Assembly (NCBI GenBank): GCA_023387375.1
Contig: JAEWIE010000056.1
Location: 1 to 13,645, forward strand
Length of the DNA: 13,645 nucleotides
Source of the DNA: Bacteroidota bacterium
GTDB taxonomy: Bacteria > Bacteroidota > Bacteroidia > Flavobacteriales > Weeksellaceae
Direction: 5' to 3'
Shown here piece after piece: positions 7,148-13,645 of this stretch; position 1 is the first letter of the stretch, and every line of letters begins with the position of its first letter. The position numbers and the translations under genes were made by a program. The notes under the pieces are model-generated. The model was not told the DNA's origin. It was given only the letters and a program-made list of their open reading frames with translations, and did no database searches.

Positions 7148-8335
7148 TTAATCTTGTAGGTGTGTCAGATAGGTCGCCATGTCTTTGTCTCCTCGTCCTG
7201 AAAGACAAATGACAATCTTATCTGTTTTTTTGAATTCTATATTTCTTAAAACGGCTAATGCGTGAGCACTTTCTAGCGCTGGAATGATTCCTTCGAGTTT
7301 TGTGAGTTCAAAAGCGGCTTCAAGTGCCTCTTCGTCTGTAACTCCATAAAACTTTGCTCGTTTTTCTTGAAACAAATGGGCATGAAAAGGGCCAATTCCT
7401 GGGTAATCCAATCCTGCAGAAATAGAATAAGGCTCAATGACTTGCCCTTCAATCGTTTGCATAAGTAGACTTTTGCTTCCATGAAGAACTCCCAAAGTGC
7501 CTAATGCCGTCGTCGCCGCAGTTTGGCCTGAGTCTATGCCTAGCCCCGCCGCTTCAACTGCAATTAAATTTACTTCCTTTTCATCGACATAGTTATAAAA
7601 CGTTCCTGCTGCATTACTGCCTCCCCCTACGCATGCAATAAGATAATTTGGATTTTCAGTTCCTGTTTTTTGTTTTAGTTGCGATTTTATTTCTTTGGAG
7701 ATGATGCTTTGAAAACGGGCCACCAGGTCTGGAAAGGGGTGAGGGCCAACTACACTTCCAATAATATAATGTGTAGTAGTGGGATTATTGATCCAATCTC
7801 GAAGGGCTTCGTTTACGGCATCTTTCAAGGTTTTTGAACCGGAAGTAGCAGGAGTTACTTTTGCGCCTAGCATTTTCATGCGAGCAACATTAGGAGCTTG
7901 CCTTTCTATATCCACTTCTCCCATGTATACGATGCATTCTAGTCCTAAAAGGGCACAAGCGGTCGCTGTCGCCACGCCGTGTTGACCAGCACCGGTTTCT
8001 GCGATGATTCTCTTTTTGCCTAGTTTTTTTGCCAGCAGTGCTTGCCCTAGTGCATTGTTGATTTTGTGCGCTCCCGTGTGATTTAAATCTTCTCGCTTAA
8101 GATAGATTTGCGTCTGGTATTTTTCACTTAGGTTCTTGGCAAAATATAGGGGAGTGGCTCTTCCCACATAGTCCCGAAGTAGTTCTTGGTATTCCTCCTG
8201 AAATTCTGAGGACTCCATGATTTCAAGGTATCGACTCTTTAATTCCTGTACGTTAGGATAGAGCATCTCAGGAATAAAGGCTCCTCCAAATTCACCGTAG
8301 TAGCCGTCTTGGTCTGGGTTTTTATAAGTTTTCAT
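7148..8335 (-). CDS. trpB: Tryptophan synthase beta subunit
   Basis: TrpB is the PLP enzyme that condenses indole with L-serine to give L-tryptophan. The 395-residue product has the normal length. The PLP lysine is Lys91 in HTGAHKINN, the catalytic Glu is Glu113 in AETGAGQHG, and the phosphate of PLP is held by the GGGSNA loop. ESAHAL and the CLSGRGDKD tail are also present. It belongs to the TrpB1 type that pairs with TrpA, which is encoded next. The frame is open further upstream to 8407, but MKTYKNPDQDGYYGEFGG at ATG 8335 is the conserved family start. The extra 24 codons lie wholly inside trpF. The chosen start overlaps the end of trpF by 14 bases, which suggests translational coupling. 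Confidence 0.98.
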   Translation of the reverse strand: MKTYKNPDQDGYYGEFGGAFIPEMLYPNVQELKSRYLEIMESSEFQEEYQELLRDYVGRATPLYFAKNLSEKYQTQIYLKREDLNHTGAHKINNALGQALLAKKLGKKRIIAETGAGQHGVATATACALLGLECIVYMGEVDIERQAPNVARMKMLGAKVTPATSGSKTLKDAVNEALRDWINNPTTTHYIIGSVVGPHPFPDLVARFQSIISKEIKSQLKQKTGTENPNYLIACVGGGSNAAGTFYNYVDEKEVNLIAVEAAGLGIDSGQTAATTALGTLGVLHGSKSLLMQTIEGQVIEPYSISAGLDYPGIGPFHAHLFQEKRAKFYGVTDEEALEAAFELTKLEGIIPALESAHALAVLRNIEFKKTDKIVICLSGRGDKDMATYLTHLQD

Positions 8336-8948
8336 AGAATTTTCTGATTTTATCAAGGTCTTTAATCCCTGGTTTTGTTTCAAATTTTGAATTGATGTCA
8401 AGTGCAAAAGGTTTCGAATCTATTTTGTCTAACTCCTTTCGGTTTTGTGGTGAAATTCCTCCACTGAGAAGGTAGGGTTTACGAAGAGTAAGACTGTTTA
8501 GAATCTGCCAATCGAATCTTTTTCCCGTCCCTCCGTACTGTTTAGAATCTGTATCAAACAAAAAGTAATCTACGTGGGGAGTAAATTCATTCAATTGAGA
8601 CTGTAAAGCGGTTTCTTGCTCTGAGATTCTAAACGTTTTCGCAATGTGAATATTTGAGTCTAATTCATTTCTGAGTTCTTGCAAGTAAGCTTTGTTTTCA
8701 TCTCCATGAAGCTGAACGAAGTGCAGTTTAGCGGTATTTGCAATCGAAGCGAGCTGCTTTACAGATTCGTTTACGAATACTCCCACTTTTGCCGGGTGTT
8801 TTGCATTTGCAATGTCCTTTAGTGCAATCGAGTTTAAAACATATCGAGGTGAAGGTTCGTAGAAGATAAACCCAAGGAAATCCACCCTCATCTTTATGAG
8901 TTCGTGGATTTGAGAGATTTGTGTAAGTCCACAGACTTTTAGTTTCAT
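8322..8948 (-). CDS. trpF: Phosphoribosylanthranilate isomerase
   Basis: TrpF carries out the Amadori rearrangement of N-(5'-phosphoribosyl)anthranilate to CdRP, the third step of the pathway. The protein has 208 residues and forms a TIM barrel. The general base is Cys6 in KVCGLT and the general acid is Asp132 in LFDTDS, followed by the GGTGKRFDW loop. The phosphate-binding strands LSGGI and ALDINSKFETKPGIKD close the barrel. It is a separate protein here, not fused to TrpC as in Escherichia coli. The start ATG 8948 lies one base after the trpC stop, and the 3' end overlaps trpB by 14 bases. Confidence 0.96.
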   Translation of the reverse strand: MKLKVCGLTQISQIHELIKMRVDFLGFIFYEPSPRYVLNSIALKDIANAKHPAKVGVFVNESVKQLASIANTAKLHFVQLHGDENKAYLQELRNELDSNIHIAKTFRISEQETALQSQLNEFTPHVDYFLFDTDSKQYGGTGKRFDWQILNSLTLRKPYLLSGGISPQNRKELDKIDSKPFALDINSKFETKPGIKDLDKIRKFYENL

Positions 8949-8949
8949 C

Positions 8950-9723
8950 TTAAATCGGATTTACAAATTCGTTAAATGCAAGTCCTGGACTTGGATGTTT
9001 CATGAAGTATTCTCCCATCAAAAAGCCATCAAACCCTTTCTCCTTTAGGAAGAGAAAATTCTCTTTGCTACTGATTCCACTTTCTGCAATGGACAAAATG
9101 CCCTTAGGTAAACTGTCTTTAAGTCTTATGGAATGATCTAAATCTACTTTAAAATCGTGTAGGTTTCGGTTGTTAATACCCACAAGGTCGATGTCCTTGT
9201 TTAGGTGATCTAATTCCTCTTCGCTGTGAATTTCAAGTAGGACCTCTAATCCTAATTCATGAGCAAGAGAAGTGTATTCCTCCACTTGAGCAGCAGATAG
9301 ACAGGCCGCAATAAGAAGAATTAGATCTGCCCCAATGGCTTTCGATTCAAAAATCTGATAGGGATCTAGAATGAAATCTTTTCTTAGTATAGGAATTTGA
9401 ATCTCAAGACGTACGCTTTCGATGTCCTTTGAACTTCCGCCAAAGAATTCATTGTTGGTAAGAATAGAAATAGCACTAGCTCCATACTGTTCGTACTCAG
9501 GAGCCACTTCGAAGACTTTCGCCTCCGCATTGATAAAGCCTTTGCTAGGTGATTTTCGTTTGAACTCCGCAATAATTCCTGTTTTAGATTTAAGCGTCTT
9601 TTTAAGGGAAAGGCTTTCGCGAGAGAAAAAAGGGGAAGCTTTTAGCTTCTCTAGAGAAGTTCTCCTTTTCGCTTCTGTGATTTCTTCTAGTTTTTGATTT
9701 ATGATAAGTTCTAATAGAGTCAT
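8950..9723 (-). CDS. trpC: Indole-3-glycerol phosphate synthase
   Basis: TrpC closes the indole ring, turning CdRP into indole-3-glycerol phosphate with loss of CO2 and water. The 257-residue protein has the typical length of the single-function enzyme. Catalytic residues are visible: Glu53 and Lys55 in IAEFKRKSPSKG, Lys115 in ILRKDF, and Glu164 in VLLEIHSEEEL. GINNRNL and AESGI supply the product and phosphate sites. It starts 10 bases after trpD and ends one base before trpF, so the three genes are tightly packed in one transcript. Confidence 0.97.
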   Translation of the reverse strand: MTLLELIINQKLEEITEAKRRTSLEKLKASPFFSRESLSLKKTLKSKTGIIAEFKRKSPSKGFINAEAKVFEVAPEYEQYGASAISILTNNEFFGGSSKDIESVRLEIQIPILRKDFILDPYQIFESKAIGADLILLIAACLSAAQVEEYTSLAHELGLEVLLEIHSEEELDHLNKDIDLVGINNRNLHDFKVDLDHSIRLKDSLPKGILSIAESGISSKENFLFLKEKGFDGFLMGEYFMKHPSPGLAFNEFVNPI

Positions 9724-9733
9724 ATGTACGGAT

Positions 9734-10720
9734 TTAGTTTAAAAGATTCTTAAAGCTCTGAAGGGCTTTTCCATGGTGTAGACTTTCCTTTGCAAGACTA
9801 AGGCAAGATTCGTAGTCACCATATTTTCCGGTGTTTTTTAAGGCCATGGCGGCATTTGCAAGCACGACTGCATTCTGTTCATAGGTGCCGTTTCCGTTTA
9901 GAATGCCTTTGAAAAGTTCCGCGGCCTCTTTCTTGGTATGACCACCAAAAAGAGACTCTGGATTGAGGGCACTAAAAGAAAATTCTTCTGCACTTAAAAT
10001 AGACTCTCCTGAGCGATCAAATAGTTTGGTGTCGGAGGTGAGCGAAATCTCATCGTAGCCATCGAGACCGTGAACCAGAAGAAAGTTCTGCTGTTTTTTC
10101 TGTAGTAAATATTGATAGAGTCTTGCAATTTCTAGACTGTAAACACCAATCATACTGTGTTCGGGCCTGGCAGGATTGACTAAGGGGCCTAATAAATTGA
10201 AAAAGGTCCTAAGTCCAAGTCCTTTGCGAAGAGGAGCTACTTTTTTCAGAGCAGGATGAAACAGGGGAGCATGGATAAAACAAATGTTAGCTCTTTGTAA
10301 ATCTTCATTTAGACCCTTTGAATCACTTTTGAATTGATAGCCTAGTTCCTCTAGCACATTGGAAGAGCCTGAAACGGTTGATACTCCGTAGTTCCCATGC
10401 TTAGCTACTTTTTGTCCTGCACCTGCAACGACAAAACTTGCTAGGGTTGAAATATTGAACGTATTTTTTCCATCTCCGCCTGTCCCCACGATGTCGACCA
10501 AATCATCGGATTCTAGCTCAATCGGTACAGAGAGTAGGAGTAGGGCTTCCCGAAATCCTTCGAGTTCGTCAAGGGTAATCGAACGCATAAGAAAGATGGT
10601 CACAAAAGCGGTGACTTCGTTCTCATTGAATTTGTTGAGGGATATTTCGAGAAGAATCGATTTGGCCTCCGCTCGGCTTAGCGTATTGTGATTTAATAAG
10701 TATTGTAATATCTGTTTCAT
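9734..10720 (-). CDS. trpD: Anthranilate phosphoribosyltransferase
   Basis: TrpD transfers the phosphoribosyl group of PRPP to anthranilate, the second committed step. The 328-residue protein has the usual size. An N-terminal helical domain is followed by the PRPP loop GTGGDGKNTFNIST at 79-92, then KHGNYGVSTVSGSSNVLEELG, the anthranilate-binding FHPALK and FNLLGPLVNP segments, and HGLDGYDE, whose acidic pair binds the metal. In contrast to Escherichia coli, the glutaminase is encoded separately (trpG) rather than fused to it. It begins 33 bases after trpG and ends 10 bases before trpC. Confidence 0.97.
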   Translation of the reverse strand: MKQILQYLLNHNTLSRAEAKSILLEISLNKFNENEVTAFVTIFLMRSITLDELEGFREALLLLSVPIELESDDLVDIVGTGGDGKNTFNISTLASFVVAGAGQKVAKHGNYGVSTVSGSSNVLEELGYQFKSDSKGLNEDLQRANICFIHAPLFHPALKKVAPLRKGLGLRTFFNLLGPLVNPARPEHSMIGVYSLEIARLYQYLLQKKQQNFLLVHGLDGYDEISLTSDTKLFDRSGESILSAEEFSFSALNPESLFGGHTKKEAAELFKGILNGNGTYEQNAVVLANAAMALKNTGKYGDYESCLSLAKESLHHGKALQSFKNLLN

Positions 10721-10753
10721 AGGTTGAGACTGAAGTTTTAGTAAAGGGTAGAC

Positions 10754-11320
10754 TTAGTTCAAAAGAAAATTTTCTAAAATCTTTCTTCCCTCTAGGGTTA
10801 AAATGCTCTCTGGATGGTATTGAACTCCATGAAGGTCATATGTTTTGTGTTTTAGACTCATGGGGATTCCGTTCTCGTCTACACTTGTGATTTCAAGTTC
10901 CTCTGGTAAATCCTTTGAATTCACGGCCCACGAGTGATAGCGTCCTACTGTAATCGATTTGGGAAGCCCCTCTAGTAGTCTATGTTCTTTGATCTGAACA
11001 GCTTCTGTAGAGATGCCATGGAATATTTCTGAGAGATTATGCAAACTGCCTCCAAAAGCCTCGGCAATGGCCTGCTGCCCTAGACAAACTCCCAAAATGG
11101 ATTTTGAGGGAGCATAGGATTTTATAACCTGAAGTAAATTTCCAGCGTCTTTAGGGATGCCGGGTCCTGGAGAAAGAATGATTTTATCATACTTTTCAAT
11201 GTCTTCCAAAAGAAATTGGTCGTTTCTTAAAACGTCCACTTTCTCAAGTGTAATTTGTTCTAGCATTTGAACCAAATTGTAGGTAAAACTATCGTAATTG
11301 TCGATCACTAGTATTTTCAT
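10754..11320 (-). CDS. trpG: Anthranilate synthase glutamine amidotransferase component
   Basis: TrpG hydrolyses glutamine and passes ammonia to TrpE in the cytoplasmic anthranilate synthase complex. It is a class I amidotransferase of 188 residues. The catalytic triad is Cys79 in GVCLGQQAI, with His169 and Glu171 in YHPES. NYDSFTYN near the start, the oxyanion-strand motif SPGPGIP and VGRYHSW are all present. Homologues of this size can also serve aminodeoxychorismate synthase (PabA) and act in both pathways. Position directly between trpE and trpD makes tryptophan synthesis the main role. The gap to trpE is 10 bases. Confidence 0.96.
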   Translation of the reverse strand: MKILVIDNYDSFTYNLVQMLEQITLEKVDVLRNDQFLLEDIEKYDKIILSPGPGIPKDAGNLLQVIKSYAPSKSILGVCLGQQAIAEAFGGSLHNLSEIFHGISTEAVQIKEHRLLEGLPKSITVGRYHSWAVNSKDLPEELEITSVDENGIPMSLKHKTYDLHGVQYHPESILTLEGRKILENFLLN

Positions 11321-11330
11321 GTTTTTTCTT

Positions 11331-12752
11331 TTAAACTATTTTTTCTGCTTTTATAAGGGCCTTCTTTAAGGCTCCTAGTTTGCTACTGACTTCCTGAAGT
11401 TCTTGCTTCGCATTTGATTTTGCCACGATACCTGCTCCAGCCTGGTAAATAAGCGTATTGTTCTGACTTAAAAAGCTTCGAATTAATATGGCTTGGTTAC
11501 AACTTCCATCGAGTCCCACAAAACCAATGCATCCGCCATAGAAGCTTCTGGCCGTATTTTCATACTGATCAATGAGCTGCATAGCTCTAAATTTAGGCGC
11601 ACCACTTAAAGTGCCTTGAGGAAAGGTAGTGGCTAGCATTTCGTAAGGGTTTTGATCCTTTGAAAGCTCTGAGGTTACTTCTGAAACCATATGAATCACA
11701 TGAGAAAAGAACTGGATTTCTTTTAGCTTGGTAACCTTCGTGTTTCTTCCATGAATGCTTAAGTCGTTTCTTGCTAAATCGACGAGCATGGTATGTTCTG
11801 CATTCTCTTTGGAATCTTGCAAAAGTCTTTCCGCTGCTTCTAGATCCTCTTTCGTCGTTCCTGTTCTTTTGAAGGTGCCAGCAATCGGATGAATCGTTGC
11901 CTTTTGGTCTTTGATGATGAGTTGGCTCTCTGGACTTGAGCCTAATAGTTTGTAATCGCCGTAATCAAAGTAAAATAAATAGGGGGAGGGATTAATGTTA
12001 CGAAGTGAGCGATAGACATTGAATTCGTCTCCTTGAAACTTTTGAGAAAATCGTCTGCTTAGCACAAGTTGGAATGCATCGCCTTTGTAACAGTGGTTTT
12101 TCGCGGTTTCGACTAGATTCATGTATTCTTCATCCGTCAAATTTGAGCTTTCCTCGCCACATCTTTCAAAAGGAAAGACAGGTGCATTCTTCTGCTGAAT
12201 TAAATTTTCGAGTAGGGGCAATTCCGATTTTAATCCTTTAATTCTATTCTCAATTACAAACATTTCATCCGTGTGATGGTTAATCGCAATCACGTATTGG
12301 TACAGACGGTAACGAAGAAGAGGAATCTCGTTTTTCTCGTTTCTTTGTTTAAATGAAATCGTCTCAAAGAAAGGGATGGCATCGTAAGATGTGTACCCAA
12401 AGAAGCCCTGCGCCGATTTTCCAATCTCTAGATTGGGCTCGTCGTAGTGAAAAACCTTAGAGAAATCATTGAGAATGTCCGTCAGTTTTTCAGATTCTAT
12501 GCTAAGTTCTTTAGGGCTTTCTAGGGGGAATTTCACATGAGCCTGCTGCGCGGTTTTGATTTCAATACCGGCAATCGCGTTCACCGCAATAAAAGAGAAA
12601 TTATTCTCTGGATTTTGGTTACCGGCGCTTTCTAAAAGGATGGTATCTCGAAAATGATCGCGTAGTCGAAGGTAAATTCCAATCGGGGTGTAGAGATCAC
12701 CTAAAAGGGATTTTACATGCGTTTGAAGGTTTGTTTTTTGAGTGAATTTCAT
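11331..12752 (-). CDS. trpE: Anthranilate synthase component I
   Basis: TrpE converts chorismate to anthranilate, the committed step. The 473-residue protein has the usual domains. The N-terminal part contains LLES at 39-42, the motif at which tryptophan binds for feedback inhibition in TrpE enzymes, so end-product inhibition is likely. The chorismate-binding half carries GSSPE, HPIAGTFKRTG, HTMLVDLARNDL, FPQGTLSGAPK and QAGAGIVAKS. It is distinguished from PabB by the LLES element, by trpG as next gene, and by the trp leader upstream. ATG 12752 is the first codon after the attenuator; the terminator U-run ends 23 bases before it. An 8-codon frame starting at 12775 overlaps the start as ATGA. 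Confidence 0.97.
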   Translation of the reverse strand: MKFTQKTNLQTHVKSLLGDLYTPIGIYLRLRDHFRDTILLESAGNQNPENNFSFIAVNAIAGIEIKTAQQAHVKFPLESPKELSIESEKLTDILNDFSKVFHYDEPNLEIGKSAQGFFGYTSYDAIPFFETISFKQRNEKNEIPLLRYRLYQYVIAINHHTDEMFVIENRIKGLKSELPLLENLIQQKNAPVFPFERCGEESSNLTDEEYMNLVETAKNHCYKGDAFQLVLSRRFSQKFQGDEFNVYRSLRNINPSPYLFYFDYGDYKLLGSSPESQLIIKDQKATIHPIAGTFKRTGTTKEDLEAAERLLQDSKENAEHTMLVDLARNDLSIHGRNTKVTKLKEIQFFSHVIHMVSEVTSELSKDQNPYEMLATTFPQGTLSGAPKFRAMQLIDQYENTARSFYGGCIGFVGLDGSCNQAILIRSFLSQNNTLIYQAGAGIVAKSNAKQELQEVSSKLGALKKALIKAEKIV

Positions 12753-12775
12753 TGGATTTTGGGAGCTTTAGGCAT

Positions 12776-12808
12776 AAAAAAAAGACTCTAACATAACGTC
12801 AAAGTCTT
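12776..12808 (-). terminator. trp attenuator terminator (3:4 hairpin with U8)
   Basis: On the minus strand AAGACTTTGAC (12808-12798) pairs with GTTAGAGTCTT (12792-12782) over all 11 positions, two of them G-U, around a 5-base loop. Eight U's follow directly (12783-12776). This intrinsic terminator lies between the trp leader peptide and trpE, and is the off state of the attenuator. Confidence 0.93.
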
Positions 12809-12876
12809 CTTAATAATTTGGATTAACTATAGTTTTTACACAAAAAAGTAAGGCTCAAGACTTTGAAAGTTTTGAG
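12799..12876 (-). promoter_or_regulatory. trp attenuator: segment 1:2 pause hairpin and 2:3 antiterminator
   Basis: Segment 2, TCAAAGTCTT (12866-12857), is the perfect 10-base complement of segment 3, AAGACTTTGA (12808-12799). That pairing excludes the terminator. Segment 1 (CTCAA and ACT, 12876-12868) can instead pair with AGT and TTGAG (12862-12854), with one mismatch, leaving segment 3 free to form the terminator. Segment 1 begins one base after the three Trp codons (12886-12878). A ribosome stalled there by lack of charged tRNA-Trp would cover segment 1 and favour antitermination. This is the classical trp attenuation logic; the roles are inferred from the pairing. Confidence 0.88.
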
Positions 12877-12910
12877 ACCACCACCAGTTTGTATTTTTGT
12901 TGCAATTCAT
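12836..12910 (-). CDS. trpL: trp operon leader peptide with three consecutive Trp codons
   Basis: This short frame of 24 codons plus TAA starts at ATG 12910. It reads MNCNKNTNWWWS, continues with QNFQSLEP, and ends in YFFV. Three TGG codons in a row (12886-12878) in so short a peptide, placed between a strong promoter and an attenuator, identify it as the sensor of charged tRNA-Trp. The peptide itself is expected to have no other role. Its second half is encoded by segments 1 and 2 of the attenuator, and the stop codon lies between segment 2 and segment 3. There is essentially no room for a ribosome-binding site: the -7 box ends at 12916, five bases before the ATG. Translation may therefore start on a leaderless or nearly leaderless mRNA. 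Confidence 0.92.
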   Translation of the reverse strand: MNCNKNTNWWWSQNFQSLEPYFFV

Positions 12911-12915
12911 TGGAG

Positions 12916-12945
12916 CAAATATAGAGAGGAATTTTGAATAGCCAA
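12916..12945 (-). promoter_or_regulatory. trp operon promoter (TTG-N19-TATATTTG)
   Basis: On the minus strand TTG (12945-12943) is followed after exactly 19 bases by TATATTTG (12923-12916), an excellent match to the Bacteroidota consensus TTG-N17-23-TAnnTTTG. The predicted transcription start is within a few bases of the trpL ATG at 12910. No other promoter is seen between trpE and trpA, so this one should drive the whole operon. The rest of the 12924-13313 spacer is AT-rich and holds no convincing gene. Confidence 0.85.
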
Positions 12946-13313
12946 GAAAAAATGTAAAAAAAATAAAAACCTGCGAAATTTTGAATGAAATTAAAAGGGA
13001 TATAAGAAAGGATTTTTCTTTGTAACGTATTGATAGGATAGAAGATAAGTATCATTTTATTGTTTCGCATTAAGCCTTAAATTTTTTTCGGCGCAGTGAG
13101 AAATAGAATCTATCTTAAATACTTTTCAGGAGTGTTTTGAGAGACTTGAAGAAAATTTATAGGCAAGTTTGTCCGATTTCGGATTGTTTTCTTTAGGAAT
13201 TAAAGCGAAAAAAAGAAGGGCTGATGCCTAAAATTCTATTAAAATTTCCGCTCATATTATAAGGAAAAGATCCCTTAATCTTTAGAACTTCGTATAAATT
13301 CAAATATCAAGTT

Positions 13314-13511
13314 ATGGAACCACTCAACCAACAACCCCCAAAAAAGAAGAACTCACCACCCGCTGGTTATTTAATTGCCCTAGCTATCATTGTGGGATTA
13401 ATTATATTTTACTTCGTTCTAAGCGCCATTTTCCCAGAACTCTTTGAGGACTTAAGCCAAGGAAAAGATGTCGCTCTTCTAACTAGTCAAATCTTTTCTT
13501 CTTGGATATAA
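13314..13511 (+). CDS. Small predicted single-pass membrane protein
   Basis: The 65-residue frame begins MEPLNQQPPKKKNSPPAGY. It has a hydrophilic, Pro/Lys-rich N-terminus, one strong hydrophobic segment at about 19-42 (ending FYFVLSAIF), and a short polar tail. The lysines before the helix suggest the N-terminus stays in the cytoplasm. I do not recognise a family. The composition change from charged to membrane helix to polar, and the position just before a convergent gene with only 10 bases between stops, favour a real gene. No clear promoter or ribosome-binding site is visible, which is common in this group. It might be a chance frame. Confidence 0.6.
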   Translation: MEPLNQQPPKKKNSPPAGYLIALAIIVGLIIFYFVLSAIFPELFEDLSQGKDVALLTSQIFSSWI

Positions 13512-13521
13512 TCTGTCACTC

Positions 13522-13645
13522 CTAACCGCTAACGATTTCCCCTCCGTTAGGATGAAGCACTTGTCCAGTTAAATAGGAAGAGGCCTCAGAGGCTAAGAAT
13601 AAGAAACAATTCGCTACTTCGTTTGGTTCACCCGCCCTTTTCATC
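13522..13645 (-). CDS. Short-chain dehydrogenase/reductase, C-terminal end only
   Basis: The last 40 codons of a minus-strand gene enter from the right edge and end with TAG at 13522-13524. The readable tail (KRAGEPNEVANCFLFLASE, then SSYLTGQVLHPNGGEIVSG) is the standard C-terminal segment of classical SDR enzymes. These are NAD(P)-dependent oxidoreductases of about 250 residues related to FabG. The cofactor-binding and YxxxK parts lie outside the window, so the substrate cannot be told. It converges with the small membrane protein gene. Confidence 0.9.
   Translation of the reverse strand, partial: MKRAGEPNEVANCFLFLASEASSYLTGQVLHPNGGEIVSG

Noticed and set aside
8336..8407. Extension of trpB upstream of ATG 8335
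   Set aside because: It lies entirely within trpF, and the conserved TrpB start is MKTYKNPDQDGYYGEFGG.
12855..13070. 71-codon minus-strand open frame rich in Phe, Ile and Tyr
   Set aside because: It overlaps the trp promoter and leader peptide in another frame; its composition follows from AT-rich DNA and no family is recognisable.
1..13645. CRISPR array or toxin-antitoxin pair
   Set aside because: No regularly spaced repeats beyond the two-copy 27-bp and 12-bp repeats. The XRE gene partners a DUF2975 membrane protein, not a toxin.

Overview
The window looks like a piece of a Bacteroidota chromosome, most likely Flavobacteriia or a near relative. The reasons are a tryptophan operon in the order trpE-G-D-C-F-B-A, AT-rich intergenic DNA, almost no Shine-Dalgarno sequences before good genes, and promoters of the Bacteroidota type (TTG, about 19 bases, TAnnTTTG). 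A DUF2975 membrane protein paired with a small XRE-type regulator is also common there. The species cannot be named from the sequence.

The left third (1 to about 5000) looks like accessory DNA. It opens inside a frameshifted IS3-type transposase, followed by a short coding-like tail that may be what remains of an interrupted gene. Next comes a large, AT-rich minus-strand gene (804-4496) for a 1230-residue protein with an N-terminal SIR2 NADase domain and a long, probably helical C-terminal part. This is the architecture of DSR-type anti-phage proteins that deplete NAD+. Beyond it are a 27-bp perfect tandem repeat, a good plus-strand promoter, two copies of a 10-bp repeat, and an 18-bp block that reads like the 3' end of a tRNA gene, followed by a strong palindromic terminator. 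The simplest reading is the right border of a genomic island integrated at a tRNA gene, with the SIR2 gene as defence cargo. The tRNA match is from pattern recognition only.

From about 5120 rightwards the sequence looks like core chromosome. A two-gene minus-strand unit (DUF2975 membrane protein, then XRE regulator) is followed by about 490 bases without a convincing gene. Then comes the complete tryptophan operon on the minus strand (12752 down to 6334). Its seven separate genes are tightly packed and encode all steps from chorismate to tryptophan. The catalytic residues I checked are present.

The operon is preceded by a complete ribosome-mediated attenuator: a near-consensus promoter, a 24-residue leader peptide with three consecutive Trp codons, a perfect 10-bp antiterminator pairing, and an 11-bp terminator hairpin with eight U's just before trpE. 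The leader start codon lies only five bases past the promoter -7 box, so the leader peptide may be translated from a leaderless or nearly leaderless mRNA. This is the best-supported regulatory system in the window.

The right edge has a small predicted single-pass membrane protein on the plus strand. It converges on the C-terminal end of a short-chain dehydrogenase/reductase cut by the window edge.
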